Shown in pieces: positions 1-10,714 of a stretch of DNA of 64,000 nucleotides. Location: assembly GCA_964036195.1 (NCBI GenBank), contig OZ038458.1:6138001-6202000 (forward strand). The letters are read 5' to 3'. The stretch is from Sphaerolaimus hirsutus. Taxonomy: Eukaryota > Nematoda > Chromadorea > Monhysterida > Sphaerolaimidae. Every line of letters starts with the position of its first letter. The first letter of the stretch is position 1. Below the pieces are notes generated by a model, which was not told where the DNA came from, did not search any database, and was given only the letters and a program-made list of their open reading frames with translations. A program made the position numbers and the translations under genes.

Positions 1-121
1 AAACAAAATTAGTAAATGGACTCAAGGGGAAATGGGGAATTTTTCAGCTAAGTCCAGCTTTTATGGTTCCCCAATTTTATGGTCCCTCTCGTTTCTCAGA
101 TTCCATCAGATTTTAAATAGC

Positions 122-617
122 TCATGCTTTTCTATTCATATTTGCTTTACGACCCGGCTTCAATTTGGGGTTCATTAGACCCAAGAAAATCGTGGAGTTT
201 TTTTCAAAATGAAAAAAAATAAAGAAATGTTTTGTATGCTCATTGTTATCGTATTTTTCTGCTGATATTAATTTTGCCGAAATTTTTCTCTGAAATGTGA
301 CAGTAGAATATAAATCTATGCATAGAACAAAGCCGCTGTGTAATTTCTTGTGATTGTTTGACGTATTTAATTTGTTCAAATTTTCATCAGTGACGAAATT
401 TGCTTCAGCTATGAACAAATATTGTTGGCAACCTGTGCTTTTAAATTTTTTAAAAATAAGTGAAATGTGACACTTATCATCGCATTTTAGGTTGACGTTC
501 AGTGTTGACACTTCACCACTGCACCATTTTTTACGTGAACGATATGAATAAAAAACAAAACGAATGAATTTGTCGAGTTGAATTGCATATAACGTCATGA
601 AGTCAAATGAATCCACA
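122..617 (-). CDS. Unrecognised protein, probable terminal exon
   Basis: A 164-codon open frame in AT-rich DNA, which is unlikely to stay open by chance. No ATG stands at its start. Instead a good acceptor (TATCTTCCAG) lies directly upstream at 618, and the frame runs from there to a TGA at 122, so this is best read as the last exon of a minus-strand gene whose upstream exons were not found. The predicted segment is basic and mixed in character: KKWCSGEVSTLNVNLKCDDKC near the start is followed by hydrophobic and polar stretches, and it ends in a lysine/arginine-rich tail (KLKPGRKANMNRKA). No domain was recognised and no transmembrane run is evident. It may instead be a remnant of a mobile-element protein. 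Confidence 0.4.
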
Positions 618-786
618 CTGGAAGATACTGTAACTACTTTGAAAGCTGAAAACGTAATTTCTCAAAGATAAAAAACACAATCAACGCCAAAGCGTAACTT
701 TGAAATATGCCACAGGGTACCTAGACTTTGGTGCTTTTTGTCTTGTCTTGAATGTTTCCTATCAAATTAAACAACCAAAATAGTTG
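618..786. other. Unassigned AT-rich DNA
   Basis: Nothing is recognised here apart from the acceptor of the neighbouring exon. Confidence 0.3.
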
Positions 787-973
787 GTATACCGAGTGGA
801 GCGCATACTTTGCATAGAATCCTACCATAATTTACTAAAAAGAACCCTGTGATAAGTTTCGACAATTATTATTCAATCGGGAAATCTAAATATTATGATG
901 TAAAACTATCATTTTTGGTTCATTATTCAGATGGTTATGGTAGGTGTCCATGCAAAGTGTGATGTCCGCCAAT
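787..973. repeat. TACTCGGCGGAC-family MITE, degraded copy
   Basis: The segment aligns with the better copies at 36400-36592 and 39201-39393: GCATACTTTGCATAGAATCCTACCATAA at one side and ATGGTAGG..CAAAGTGTGATGTCCGCC at the other. Both ends are mutated (CCGAGTGGAGC for CCGCCGAGT). Confidence 0.55.
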
Positions 974-1303
974 TACCGTATTTCCTCGAAATACCCCCCC
1001 CCCCCCCTTGAAACCCCCCCCCCCTCGTTTGACCCCCCCCCTCTCGAGACCACTATGAAACAATCACCCCCCCCCCTCGAAATACCCCCCCCCCAAATTG
1101 AGTGTAAAGAGAACGTACATGACAAATACGGCAGTTTATGTTCTGCGTAGTGCAGAACACAAACTGTAGTATTTGTCATGTACGTTCTCTTTACACTCAA
1201 TCTGGGGGGTATTTCGAGGAGGGGGGGGTGATTGTTTCATAGTGGTCTCGAGAGGGGGGGGGGGTCAAACGAGGGATGGGGGGTATTTCGAGGAAATACG
1301 GTA
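974..1303. repeat. Fold-back element, CCTCGAAATACCCCC family
   Basis: The ends TACCGTATTTCCTCGAAA and TTTCGAGGAAATACGGTA are inverted, and arms of about 150 bp meet near 1140. The arms carry long C or G runs and the shared unit GAGTGTAAAGAGAACGTACATGAC. Related copies lie at 1710-2173, 21664-22083, 23377-23518, 43832-44241 and 42238-42398. Confidence 0.75.
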
Positions 1304-1520
1304 GTGCGTTTTGAAGACATTTGAGTTTACAAGAATCAATGATTTGGATCGCCGTAAACAGTAGATGACTAGAGTTTCCATTCTTGTATTTATACCCAAA
1401 CTATTTATGTTAAAAACGCATTTATGAGTTTTTCAAAACTCAGTGATCTACCAAATTGTGCGCGCAGCGCCTGTGGCTGCGTCAGTTCAAATCAATTTTC
1501 TCCACAAATAACAATCTCAG

Positions 1521-4348
1521 GTGCCAGCAGCGGTATCGGCTTGGCAACGATCCAACTTTTAGCGAAACGTGGCGCCACGGTGATTGGCTGTGCTCGTAAT
1601 GAAGAGAAATTGCATTTGGTTGTGAGGGATTCAAACGAAGTTGTACAGAAAAGTGGCAGTCGAGGAGTTTGTTGTCTAATTAGCGTTCCAAAAACCTCTA
1701 CAATATTTATACCGTATTTCCTCGAAATACCCCCCCTCTCAAAATGGACACTGTATAACCCCCCTCGAAATACCCCCCCCCCTCTCAAAATGGACACTGA
1801 GTTTATAACCCACCTCAAAATACCCCCCCCCCCCAAATTAAGTGTAAAGAGATTGAGGTTGAATGCGGTTTGTGATCCAGGAAACGCAGAACACATTTTA
1901 AAAACAATGACTGTGTTATGTTAGAACCGGGTTTATACCGTCTACGTACACATAAAAAGTCTATAGAGTGTTATAAGTGGCGGGTTTTTTTGTCGCATTT
2001 TTGACGTCTGTGTACGTTACAAACAACAATTTATACTGGGATTTCGAAAAACAAACAATTTGCCGCAATAATAACCCCCCGTCCAAATACCCCCCTCGTT
2101 ACACCCCCGCTCAAAATTTCCACCCTGAAAAAATAACCTCCCCCCGGTGAGTAATTCTAGGAAATCCGGTATTCTAAAAATTTCAGAAAATGTTTCTTTT
2201 ATTTCCACGTGGTTTTGACAGTGACATTTAATTATTTATTTTATTAGAAGAAAATAAAAAATTATTTTAAAATATTTTATCAGCACTTTTACAGAGAGAT
2301 TTAATTATATTTTATCTTTGAGAGATTTTGTGAGATTATATTTATAATTATAATTATATTTTTTGAAAAAATACCGATTGTTTGGAAGACTATCTGTGAT
2401 TACCTATTTTGGTCTGAATTTCACTTTTAGTAACCTTTTGTTGCAGAAAATAGTGCCAATCCAGTGCGATGTGACCAATGAGACCGGTGTGCAGTCGTTG
2501 GTTGATCGAGTGCTGGATAAGTATGGCAAAATGAACATTTTGGTGAATTTTATTTGGGGTTTCAACTCTGTATCAATCGATTGGGGGGGGGGGTGTTGTT
2601 TTATTTTCGAAATTTAGCTGTCGAAATTCGTATTTTTATCTTCCGAAATTTTTCGAGCGCAGGCATTGGATACCTCCAGAAGTGCCTTTGTGTCTGTGTC
2701 ATCACTTGGAATTGCTGCATTCTATCAATTTCAATTTCAACGATTCACAAACGCTCATTCCACACCCACCAGGTAAACAATGCTGGCATACTCGAATCTG
2801 GCTCAATTTTGGACACAAATCTGTCCCAATACGACCGAGTGATGAATGTAAATCTGCGGTCGATCTACCACATGTGCATGCTGTGCGCGCCGCAGCTGGT
2901 CAAGACCAAGGGAAATATTGTCAATGTATCCAGTGTGAATGGGATACGATCTGTGGGTTGGGGGAGTGGGTTACATATTGGCGCTACGCACACTGGGTGT
3001 CAACTGGGGGCAATCCCAAGCCCTGTAAAGTGTAAAGTAAAGTGTCACATGTAAAGTCAAATGCAAAGTAAAGTGTCAATCAAAACAAAAAAGAAAAGAT
3101 TTTATTACTGAACTTTGCATGACTATAGACACTTTACTCTGCATTTGACACTTTACTTTGCATTTGACTTTACATTTTATACTTTACTTCACACTTTACA
3201 GGGCTTGGGATTGCCACCTGGTTTCATGTCAATTCAGATTTAAGTTGACGGATAGCAGGGAATTTCCAAGTGCACATGCGGCAGTGTCGAAAAGGAATTA
3301 ATGTTGGTATGGTATGTGCATTTGAACATCGTCCCGCGACCCGTCAACTTAAATCTAAATCGAAACCGGTCTGCTGTCGCCCCAGTTGACACCCTACGTC
3401 AATGTCAACCAGAGCGTAGGGCCGTTGGGAGAACGTACTGTGTGCTGCAAGTGGGAAATGCGTGAGCAGTTATTTTCTATACTCATTAAGCACAACATCA
3501 ATGAGCAATCTCTCTGACATTACAATTTTCCAATATCAATTGAAACAAATAACCCGATGAGCGATGACAATTCACCATCTTCACTTTTGAGGTAAATCCG
3601 CCCTTTGCAAGTATCCTAAAAAATATGTCGAGTGTCATGAATGAACAATTATAACAATTCCTTCCAATCATATGATCATATCAGATCCTATCAATAACGT
3701 CAACTCGCAGTTCGCCGGCGTGCTCGCCTACAACATCTCCAAGGCGGGACTGGACCAGTTGACGCGCTGCGTGGCACTCGAGCTCGCTGACAAGGGGGTC
3801 AGAGTCAACTCGGTCAAGTTGGTGCGGGGGGAGTTGTTACTTGTTATTATAACTGTGTGGGATTTGGTAGTGACAGGATAGTGTCAAGTGAAAAGTGCAT
3901 ACACACTAAATGAACTTGAAACTGATGCTACTTGTCAAGTGACAATTTAACTTTGATCGTTTTTTTCATTGAGAAGTTGACCTATCACTTCCAACTTTGC
4001 TTGTTACTCGTCGATAAGCGGGGTGGTAGTGGACACTGTAAACAATTTGCAGGGAGTATCAAACCTGTCTTTCTGCTGCATTATTCAACCCCGGACCTCA
4101 ATCACCCTCCATTTTCATATTCCAGTCCCGGTGTGACGGTCACATCGCTGCACTTAACTTCTGGCATGACGCCAGAAACTTACAAAACATTCCTGGAGCG
4201 CTCAAAAACCACGCACGCCATGGGGCGGCCCGGCAGAGTGGAAGAAGTCGCCGCTGCAATAGCTTATTTGTGCGGACCAGGGGCCAGTTTCATCACCGGG
4301 GCGACACTCCCCGTGGACGGGGGCAGACATGCAATGTGCCCCAGGTGA
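1521..4348 (+). CDS. Classical short-chain dehydrogenase/reductase, 5 exons seen, N-terminal exon missing
   Basis: The gene encodes a predicted cytosolic or mitochondrial NAD(P)(H)-dependent oxidoreductase of the FabG-like classical SDR type; the substrate is unknown. Exons 1521-1621, 2447-2542, 2773-2952, 3711-3817 and 4126-4348 join in phase (0,0,0,2) with GT..AG borders and give 235 codons. The first codons up to the first glycine of the Rossmann motif must lie in an upstream exon that was not found. Visible family marks are GASSGIG (cofactor loop), CDVT, VNNAG, the serine in NVSSVNG, the catalytic YNISK, RVNSVNPG and a terminal GATLPVDGG. The length with a 12-15 residue first exon matches the usual 250. 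Introns 1 and 3 carry MITEs. The gene is single copy in this window; DHRS1 at 56388 belongs to a different SDR group. Confidence 0.85.
1710..2173. repeat. Degraded CCTCGAAATACCCCC fold-back in SDR intron
   Basis: It begins TACCGTATTTCCTCGAAAT, contains several CCCCCCTCGAAATAC or CCCCCTCAAAATGG units and ends near GGAAATCCGGTA. It lies inside the first visible intron of the SDR gene and explains the proline- or glycine-rich frames there. Confidence 0.55.
2977..3405. repeat. Composite fold-back in SDR intron, with a nested CCCTGTAAAG element
   Basis: The outer inverted ends are CACTGGGTGTCAACTGG and CCAGTTGACACCC. An inner element, about 3013-3222, has ends GGGCAATCCCAAGCCCTG and CAGGGCTTGGGATTGCC and is filled with GTAAAGTGTCA-type units on both arms. 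A second inverted pair (CAGATTTAAGTTGACGG / CCCGTCAACTTAAATC) lies at 3233-3358. Confidence 0.65.
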
Positions 4349-4570
4349 ATGACTGTGATAATGTTCATGTTTTTTGTGATTCTAGGTTTTTTTGGTGATA
4401 ATTATTTGTGATTTGCTGGTCTGTGATCCTGGTGGGCGATTCGAACAAGTTCTAGGCCCTCCTGGTCGTTTGAAAAGTCAGGTCTTGTCCCGTTTCTCAA
4501 AGGAAGGGAGTCATTTTCGGATTTATTGTGTCAATCGACTATGCATCATCCTGTGTGATTAAATGCAGCC

Positions 4571-4700
4571 ACATCAGACTAAATTCCGAAAACTCATAAA
4601 TGAGCTTTCAACGCATTTGAGTTTTCTAGAATGAGTCATTTTAGAAAGCTCAAGTGCATTCAAAGCTGATTTATGAGTTTTTAAAATTTCTGTTGAAAAC
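4571..4700. repeat. AAACTCATAAATGAG fold-back fragment
   Basis: The inverted words GAAAACTCATAAATGAGCTTT and AAAGCTGATTTATGAGTTTT relate it to the complete element at 8941-9139. Confidence 0.45.
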
Positions 4701-4848
4701 TGAATGAATTTACAAAATGAATTTTTCAGCCCTTCGTAGATTTGGCATGCTGTGGCACTTTGTCACTTGCTAAAAGAAACTTGAAATAGGTAAGATAAAA
4801 TACTTACAATTTCCTGGCTTAACGCCGGACCTAGGGTACGGAAGGTGT

Positions 4849-5060
4849 CGCTGCTAGTGATGGAAAGGCACCGAAGGGCACCAGTACCGGCGCTGGTGCG
4901 GTGCGGTGCCATTTTTCGGGGGTGCCCTGCCGGTGCTGGTGCCATTTTTGCAGAATAGCACCGGTGCCGGTGTGGTGCGATGCCATTTTTCACAGGTGCC
5001 AAAGGTGCCCGCACCAAGGCCAAAGTAATATGGCACCAGCCAAGTCGTAATAGGGTGTAA
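4849..5060. repeat. GGTGCC-word low-complexity tract
   Basis: Irregular repeats of GGTGCC/GGCACC and GGTGCGGTGC fill the segment, which opens with TAGTGATGGAAAGG. The same opening (TAGTGATGGAA) precedes the GGCGCC tract at 44743. It is probably an old word-filled MITE, but no target duplication was found. Confidence 0.5.
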
Positions 5061-5541
5061 ACATTCGTCAACAGCATGTGCTTATTCATATTTATAAGAT
5101 CAATATTCTAGATTCAACTGTTTTTCATTTAAAATGAATAGACATGAACTGGTGGAAAATATAAATGAGAAAAAAACTTAATTGTATTTTACAAATTCCG
5201 CATGCAAGCTGTTAGGCTTTCATCTTGTGTGAGGGTGCACCCAATTATTTACTATATATAACCTAGGGCAGGGGGCACCCCCCTCAGGTGACCCTTGATG
5301 CAGAAAAAAATTTGCCACATTCTTTCTGGAAAATATAAATGAGAATTCCATACCAATTTTTGTTCCTGATAAAATTTAGTTTTTAATACAGTTTTTTTGG
5401 ACATTTGAGACCAAAAAGTTAGACCAATACAATCTACCCCCTCAGAACCGCCAGATATTGTATTCGAGGTGTATTCAGATTCAGATGGGATATGGTAGAT
5501 TTCATTGTAAGGTGTAATGTCGCTGGACTTTACCTTGTTAT
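5061..5541. other. Intergenic DNA, nothing recognised
   Basis: Apart from a short C-rich run near 5280 nothing stands out between the GGTGCC tract and the 3' end of the receptor gene. Confidence 0.3.
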
Positions 5542-6486
5542 TCACTTATCTTGTTTCCTAGCCATATTCGCATCAAGAGTAAAAGGGAGAACAGCATTTG
5601 AACCTATTCCAAACATTGCAAATGCTCTATTCCTAATGCATCTGTTGAATAACAAAAATATGTATGGATTTACCAAGCTATTTAGTATAATGCTCAAATG
5701 AAATGCTGCATTTGACCACACCTCCCTTATCCTTGATAAAAAGAAAAACAATGGCACAGATGATAAAAACTGACACATCCAGATAAGAAATGCTTGAACT
5801 AGCAGTTTCATCTCTACATGGACCCTATTTGAATTGTGCACTGAGCTATTTTTTCTCTGCCACAATAAACATATGTATAAGAACAAGTAGAGTAAAAACG
5901 ACAGTAGTGGCAGCAAATTGTGCCAGTAAATGTAGATGTTAAAAGCTGGGTGTGCAAAATCGGTGCAATTATAGCCAATCATGAATCTTGAAGTTGATTC
6001 AATAAAAAACACACAGCCTGCAAACATGTATATCATTGACATCAGACCTCCTCCAATAAAACTGGCAATAATTGGTAGAAATTTGACACGATTTTTTGTC
6101 AAAAACATTTTACCAATGAAGGAGTTTGCCAAAAATGGTATGAAAGCCTCTGTACCACCTAAAAACCTATTGATTGATATGATTGTGATCATCAGTGGTA
6201 TATAATTACGATCAAAACCACTTGTTATATGGAGAAAATCATGGATCACATCTCCATATAAATTCAGCCCAGTCCATGCTGCAGGACAAATAACAAACAA
6301 GTAAACCAACAACAAGTAGATATCACCAATTGCCAGGTACATTGATAATGAATAAAATGTGTGTGTGAATTCTTTGTGCTTGTCTTTTAATACAATATAG
6401 ACCACCAGTAAATATGGTAAAAGTCCAAGCAGGGCAAATGTTGCCCATATTGAAGCCCAAATTTTTCTCTCAGTTTCTGTTTCCAT
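5542..6486 (-). CDS. Seven-transmembrane chemoreceptor-like GPCR, copy 1
   Basis: A single open frame of 314 codons encodes a predicted plasma-membrane G-protein-coupled receptor of the nematode serpentine chemoreceptor kind; the subfamily (Srx, Srt or similar) is not certain. Seven hydrophobic segments can be seen. INRF follows the third segment where DRY stands in typical rhodopsin-like receptors, and SLVNPYIF in the seventh matches NPxxY. NCTDF in the second extracellular loop offers an N-glycosylation site. I chose the ATG at 6486 rather than the one 17 codons upstream because the paralogue at 16358 starts at the same place, in the same context (GGCCCAAxATGGA). The ligand is unknown. The tail differs from copy 2 (see that entry). 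Confidence 0.8.
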   Translation of the reverse strand: METETERKIWASIWATFALLGLLPYLLVVYIVLKDKHKEFTHTFYSLSMYLAIGDIYLLLVYLFVICPAAWTGLNLYGDVIHDFLHITSGFDRNYIPLMITIISINRFLGGTEAFIPFLANSFIGKMFLTKNRVKFLPIIASFIGGGLMSMIYMFAGCVFFIESTSRFMIGYNCTDFAHPAFNIYIYWHNLLPLLSFLLYLFLYICLLWQRKNSSVHNSNRVHVEMKLLVQAFLIWMCQFLSSVPLFFFLSRIREVWSNAAFHLSIILNSLVNPYIFLLFNRCIRNRAFAMFGIGSNAVLPFTLDANMARKQDK

Positions 6487-6826
6487 TTTGGGCCTTGAAT
6501 TTGAAGGAGTTTGAAGTTTTCTGGAATAGGAATACATTTTCTCATTGGGGGTAGAATTTTTATTGGTGGAATGAAGAAATTTATTTGAACCGAGATTTGT
6601 GTAGCCGCGTCAGAGTGGGAACATAATGATTCAAATGAAACTGACACTGCTTTTTTCCATCCAATAATTTTTTTTTGCTTTAGTGAGCAAACATTAGTGG
6701 AAATACCTAGTGCCTGTCTGTTAGGAAAGAACATGCAAATAGCAATACCATTTTGTTTAGATACAGTAATTAGCTCACAGACACCGAACAGTGAGATTAG
6801 GTCCCGTGGTAATTGATGGCCACCGG
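6487..6826 (-). promoter_or_regulatory. Duplicated 5' flank of receptor copy 1
   Basis: The flank aligns with the sequence upstream of receptor copy 2 (16359-16597 and then 19806-19893). Shared words on the plus strand are TTATTTGAACCGAGAT, TTTAGTGAGCAAACAT, CTGTCTGTT and TTAGCTCACA. This marks how far the segmental duplication reaches; no core promoter was recognised. Confidence 0.55.
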
Positions 6827-8399
6827 CAGAGTTGTTAAAAGTACTGAACTTTTAAAAAAGAAAACATAAATGTAAACTGTAAGGTATTTTTATTTTATTC
6901 ACATGCGCACAGAAAACGTAAAGTATTTTATTTTTACTTTTACACTGCGTAAAAGGTGAGTAAATAAAATACTTGTTTCCAGAAAACGTAAAAATGAGTA
7001 TTTTATTCTAGGGAAAACGTAAAAATGGGTAAACTCGGCGGACATTATGGAAGTCAATGGTCTAAGGAATTTTTGTACGAGTGCAGTATAAACTAACGAT
7101 AGGGTCACATGTGAATTTGGCCCACGTCCAAGTCACTCTGCGTTTCAGACAAATGAGAGCAAAAAATGCAGGTTCGAGTCACTGATTATCACTGCGGAAT
7201 GCAATAAATCGACCGGAAATGATCACAAATGGCGGCCCATACACTAGTTGACACATTTGCGATCATTTCCAGTCGCTTAATTGTATTCCACAGACGTAAT
7301 GAGTAAGGCAACCGTAAAGCCGGAATTACAGCTCAGCGGCATTTGACGTGAAATGACGACGTCATAAAATTGATTACATCAAAATAGACAAAGGTACAGC
7401 ATTGAAATCTCAGAATTAGATAGTTCTAGTAATTGTGTGTCATGACCCAAAAAAAATTTTTATCAAATAATCATTATTTAAGTAGTTATTAATTTAACGT
7501 CAGAATTGTTTGGTGACATAAAATGTTTGACGTGAAATGTTGACATAGAATGTGTAAATTTTGACGTAAAATTAATAACTTATTAAATAATAATTATTTT
7601 CTTAGGTTTTTTATGACATTACACACAATTACTAGAACTATCAAATTCTGAAATTTCAACGCTGTACCTTTGTCTATTTTGATGTAATCAATTTTACGAC
7701 GTCATCATTTCACGTCAAACGCCGCTGAGCTGTAATTCCGGCTTAAATCCTGCGTCTTTCACCTCATTCGTATAATATGTAACCCGACGCGTGCCAAATA
7801 AACAATAGAATATCTATCACATTCGTCCTTATTAGGAATTCGTTAGCACTGTTTGAGCGACATATCTAGCTTTCCGACTGTGTATTTTTATATCCGTGCT
7901 TAATCCATTTATTTTTTTACATGTGAAAGTTCAATCCGTTTAAATAAACTGTGAATCGAACGGAATCTGTCCGTTCGAATTCGAATTTGAGACATATCTT
8001 ACTCGTACATAAAAGAAGGAAAGCTGACTCGTTTCACGTCTGCCGAGTTTATTTTTCTCACATAAGGAGTAAAAGTGTGTATTTTTCTCACAAAAAAAGC
8101 AACGTAAAAATGGGTGTTTTTCAATTTTTACTCTGAAATACATCAAAGATGTGTTGTTCTCTTCTGATAAGTATTTATTAGGTAAATGTCCTATGTTTGT
8201 CACGTTCTGTCTGGCAAAACGTAAAGTATTTAGACATTTTCTGTCCCCTGAAAATACGTTTTCTGTTCTCGCGTACTTTCAAAAAGTACGCGAGTATGTG
8301 AGTACCGGTATTTTTTTCGGGAGGAAACGTAAACGTATTTACGCAGTACGCGAGTATACGTATTTATCGAGTAAACTTGAATACGTTTTAACAACTATG
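6827..8399. mobile_element. hAT-like element, CAGAGTTGTTAAAA family, with nested fold-backs
   Basis: The ends CAGAGTTGTTAAAAGTAC and TTTTAACAACTATG are inverted. The flanks GCCACCGG and GTCACGGG agree at 6 of 8 positions, as in an aged 8-bp target duplication. The outer parts are filled with ACGTAAAGTATTTTA- and TACGCGAGTA-type words. Nested inside are a fold-back at about 7315-7745 and a short element at about 7192-7300. Confidence 0.7.
7315..7745. repeat. GACGTCA/TTTGACGTGAAATG fold-back
   Basis: Inverted ends AAGCCGGAATTACAGCTC and GAGCTGTAATTCCGGCTT have arms of about 200 bp carrying GACGTGAAATG words. It is related to the larger fold-back at 10715-11946 by its AATT(A)CAGCTCAGC end. Confidence 0.7.
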
Positions 8400-8940
8400 G
8401 TCACGGGCAGCAGGAAATACGTCACCGCACCGACAAAAAAGAGCGCCACACCGCACCTAAAAGCATACACCGGGCTTAAGGTTTTGCATTGCACCTGGCT
8501 GAAGTACAAAATTCACTGATAACTCATTTTGACATGTACATCCACATGGCATCGAGACCGCACAGCATGTGCTGGCATGTAGCCCGCTTAGTATCTAGCA
8601 TTGGATAGGTGCTAAGCGGGTCTAGATGCTAAACGGGGGGAAATCCATGCTATCCGGGTCTAGATGCTATGCGGTTTAGATGCCATGAGGCACAGACCCG
8701 TTCACAACGCTCAGCGGGCAGTTCGCAAGAGCTAGTGCAGAGTTTTTTATCGCTTTACAATGTGATGCTGTGATGCTCACATTTGATTGAGTTATGTTGA
8801 CATTGAAGTTTATGATTTGACGAAAAATAAAATGCGACACTCTCCAATAATACGACCAATAGTGTGACCCCTATAAATGTACAATAGTACGCCTGTCGTA
8901 TTATTAGAAAATTCACGGTATATTATAAAACGTCTAACTC

Positions 8941-9139
8941 TGCCTACGCACACTAGTTTTCACACGAAACTTCGAAAACTCACAAATCAGTTTAGAACAC
9001 ATTTGAGTTTTCTACAATGAGGTGGCCATCAACCACAGTTGACGAAGATACAAATGACTCATTGTGGAAAACTCAAACACGTTCAAAGCTCATTTATGAG
9101 TTTTCAAAATTTCGTGTGAAAACTAGTGTGCGTAGGGCC
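8941..9139. repeat. CTACGCACACTAGTTTTCACACG fold-back
   Basis: The arms, about 85 bp each, run from CTACGCACACTAGTTTTC to GAAAACTAGTGTGCGTAG. The interior carries AAACTCATTTATGAG words. Fragments occur at 4571-4700 and 52160-52215. Confidence 0.7.
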
Positions 9140-9426
9140 AATAGAAACTTGGCGTTGTCACATCAAAATGAATAGACATAAATCAGGAAAGAATCAGTTA
9201 CACACAAAAACATAAGAAATAAACTGACATCAGATAATAAACGGACTTCATAAAAGTAAATATTTCAAAGACACAGGGTAAAAATGCACAGACAATTTGG
9301 ACAATATTTCTTTGGAGCCGAATGGTCCCGGCTGAATTCCAACGGGTGCAATTCAGTCCGGAAATCAGAGAGACGGTGCCGGTGCACTGTAAGCTGCCAT
9401 GGCTGTTGTGGGTGAAAATCGGATAC

Positions 9427-9742
9427 ACAGCAAAAAATGGGTGTATGATGCGTCGTGAAGCGCCGTGAAGTGTCTTCATGTCGACACTTCCCGACGCTGT
9501 GAAGCGCTGGTTGGCACTTCCCGGCGCTTCACGAACCATGCAAAGTATGCTGTGAAATTCGTGAAATGCGCTTCACGAACTTCGGTCACCGTGATGATAG
9601 GTGAAGTGTGTGGAAGACACTTCACAAACATTCTTAAAAAACGTCGTGATGTGTGGTGAAGTGTGTGGAAGTGTCTTCACAGAGGTCGCTTCACGCACAT
9701 CCAGCCCGCTCCCACACACTTCACGAACCTATTTTTGGCTGT
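9427..9742. mobile_element. ACAGC-ended MITE filled with GTGAAGCGC words
   Basis: The ends ACAGCAAAAAATGGGT and ACCTATTTTTGGCTGT are imperfectly inverted, and GATAC flanks both sides as a 5-bp target duplication (9422-9426 and 9743-9747). The interior is an irregular array of GTGAAGCGC and GAAGTGTGTGGAAG words on both strands. Confidence 0.7.
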
Positions 9743-10088
9743 GATACCCCGCAAGGCACAAGGGGGCAGGTGTTGGTACTCGTACGATCGCAAGGAGCTT
9801 GTGACTGACAAGTTTTTCTGTGTCTGTGAGGTGTTGCCAGAATCACAAGGTGGATCCTGGTTCCCAGTTGTCTCAGCAGACCCTGATTTGCCCAGCAACC
9901 ACACAGAACATGCGAGTGATGGGTTCGTTTCTTTGCCACATTGGCTTTTCAAAGTTTTTAGTATCTTGACTAGACTTGAATATGTGCCAAGGTCTGTGCC
10001 AAGTGAAGAGTTTCGTTCCATAAGTGCATATCTCCACCAATTTAAATTGCCGCCATATGGTAATACCGAAATGCGTGTGCAATCCTGG

Positions 10089-10405
10089 TGCCACTCCCAG
10101 ACCCTGTAAAAGACCCTGTAAAATGTCATGTGTCAGGTAAAAGACCATGTAAAGTATCAAATGTCATGTAAAAGACCCTGTAAATGGTCATGTCTATCCA
10201 AATCTTATTGTATCATATCCAAATCTTATCAAAGTACGATTTGGATACAAAAACATAAGATTTGGATACGAAAAAAATAAAATTAGGATACAAGTGACAC
10301 TTTCAAGGGGCTTTTACATGACACATGGCATCTTACAGGGTCTTTTACACTTTGCAAGACATTTGACACCTTACAGGGTCTTTTACAGCGTCTGGGAGTG
10401 CCCCC
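10089..10405. mobile_element. CCCTGTAAAATGTCA-family MITE
   Basis: The ends TGCCACTCCCAGACCCTG and AGCGTCTGGGAGTGCC are inverted, with TGG duplicated on both sides. The arms hold GACCCTGTAAAATGTCATG units. Relatives lie at 3013-3222, 20755-21112, 33945-34100, 46395-46528, 50563-50728 and 57637-57784. A 3-bp duplication fits a CACTA-like origin, which is inference. Confidence 0.7.
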
Positions 10406-10714
10406 TGGCCGAGGCAGCACTATAACCAGACATGGCAATATGCACCTTGACAATCAGGGCGACACCAGGGGCAGCGAGCATGCCAATATGCAGGTGGGTA
10501 TTTAGATCAAATTTTGGGGGAAGGTTTTTAAAGGGGAAATGGAGATTGAAGTGATAAGGCAAAGTCAATGTGAAGAAGTCAAGTAGCAAAAAAGTGATCA
10601 GTTTTTTTGTCAAGTTATAATTATCACAATGAAAGTTACCTATAATAAAATTTTTTGTTATATTCCTGCTGATCACAAATTTTCTACTAGCCTATTGTGT
10701 ATACCCTATCACTT

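Larger units (their letters stand above)
9399..10450 (+). pseudogene. Unrecognised 136-codon gene split by two small transposons
   Basis: An ATG in good context (GCCATGG) starts at 9399. The reading frame is interrupted by an element at 9427-9742 with a GATAC duplication and another at 10089-10405 with a TGG duplication. The three coding pieces (28, 341 and 42 nt) sum to 411 nt, exactly 137 codons with the terminal TGA, so the gene was intact before the insertions. The middle piece includes WYSYDRKEL, FFCVCEVLPES and SLPHWLFKVFSILTRL. No family was recognised. It has no intron of its own, so a retrocopy is possible. As it stands it is probably inactive, unless the insertions are spliced out or polymorphic. 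Confidence 0.55.

Noticed and set aside
944-1200. Proline-rich and glycine-rich frames on both strands
   Set aside because: They are translations of the C and G runs of the CCTCGAAATACCCCC fold-back; the same pseudo-frames recur in every copy of the element.
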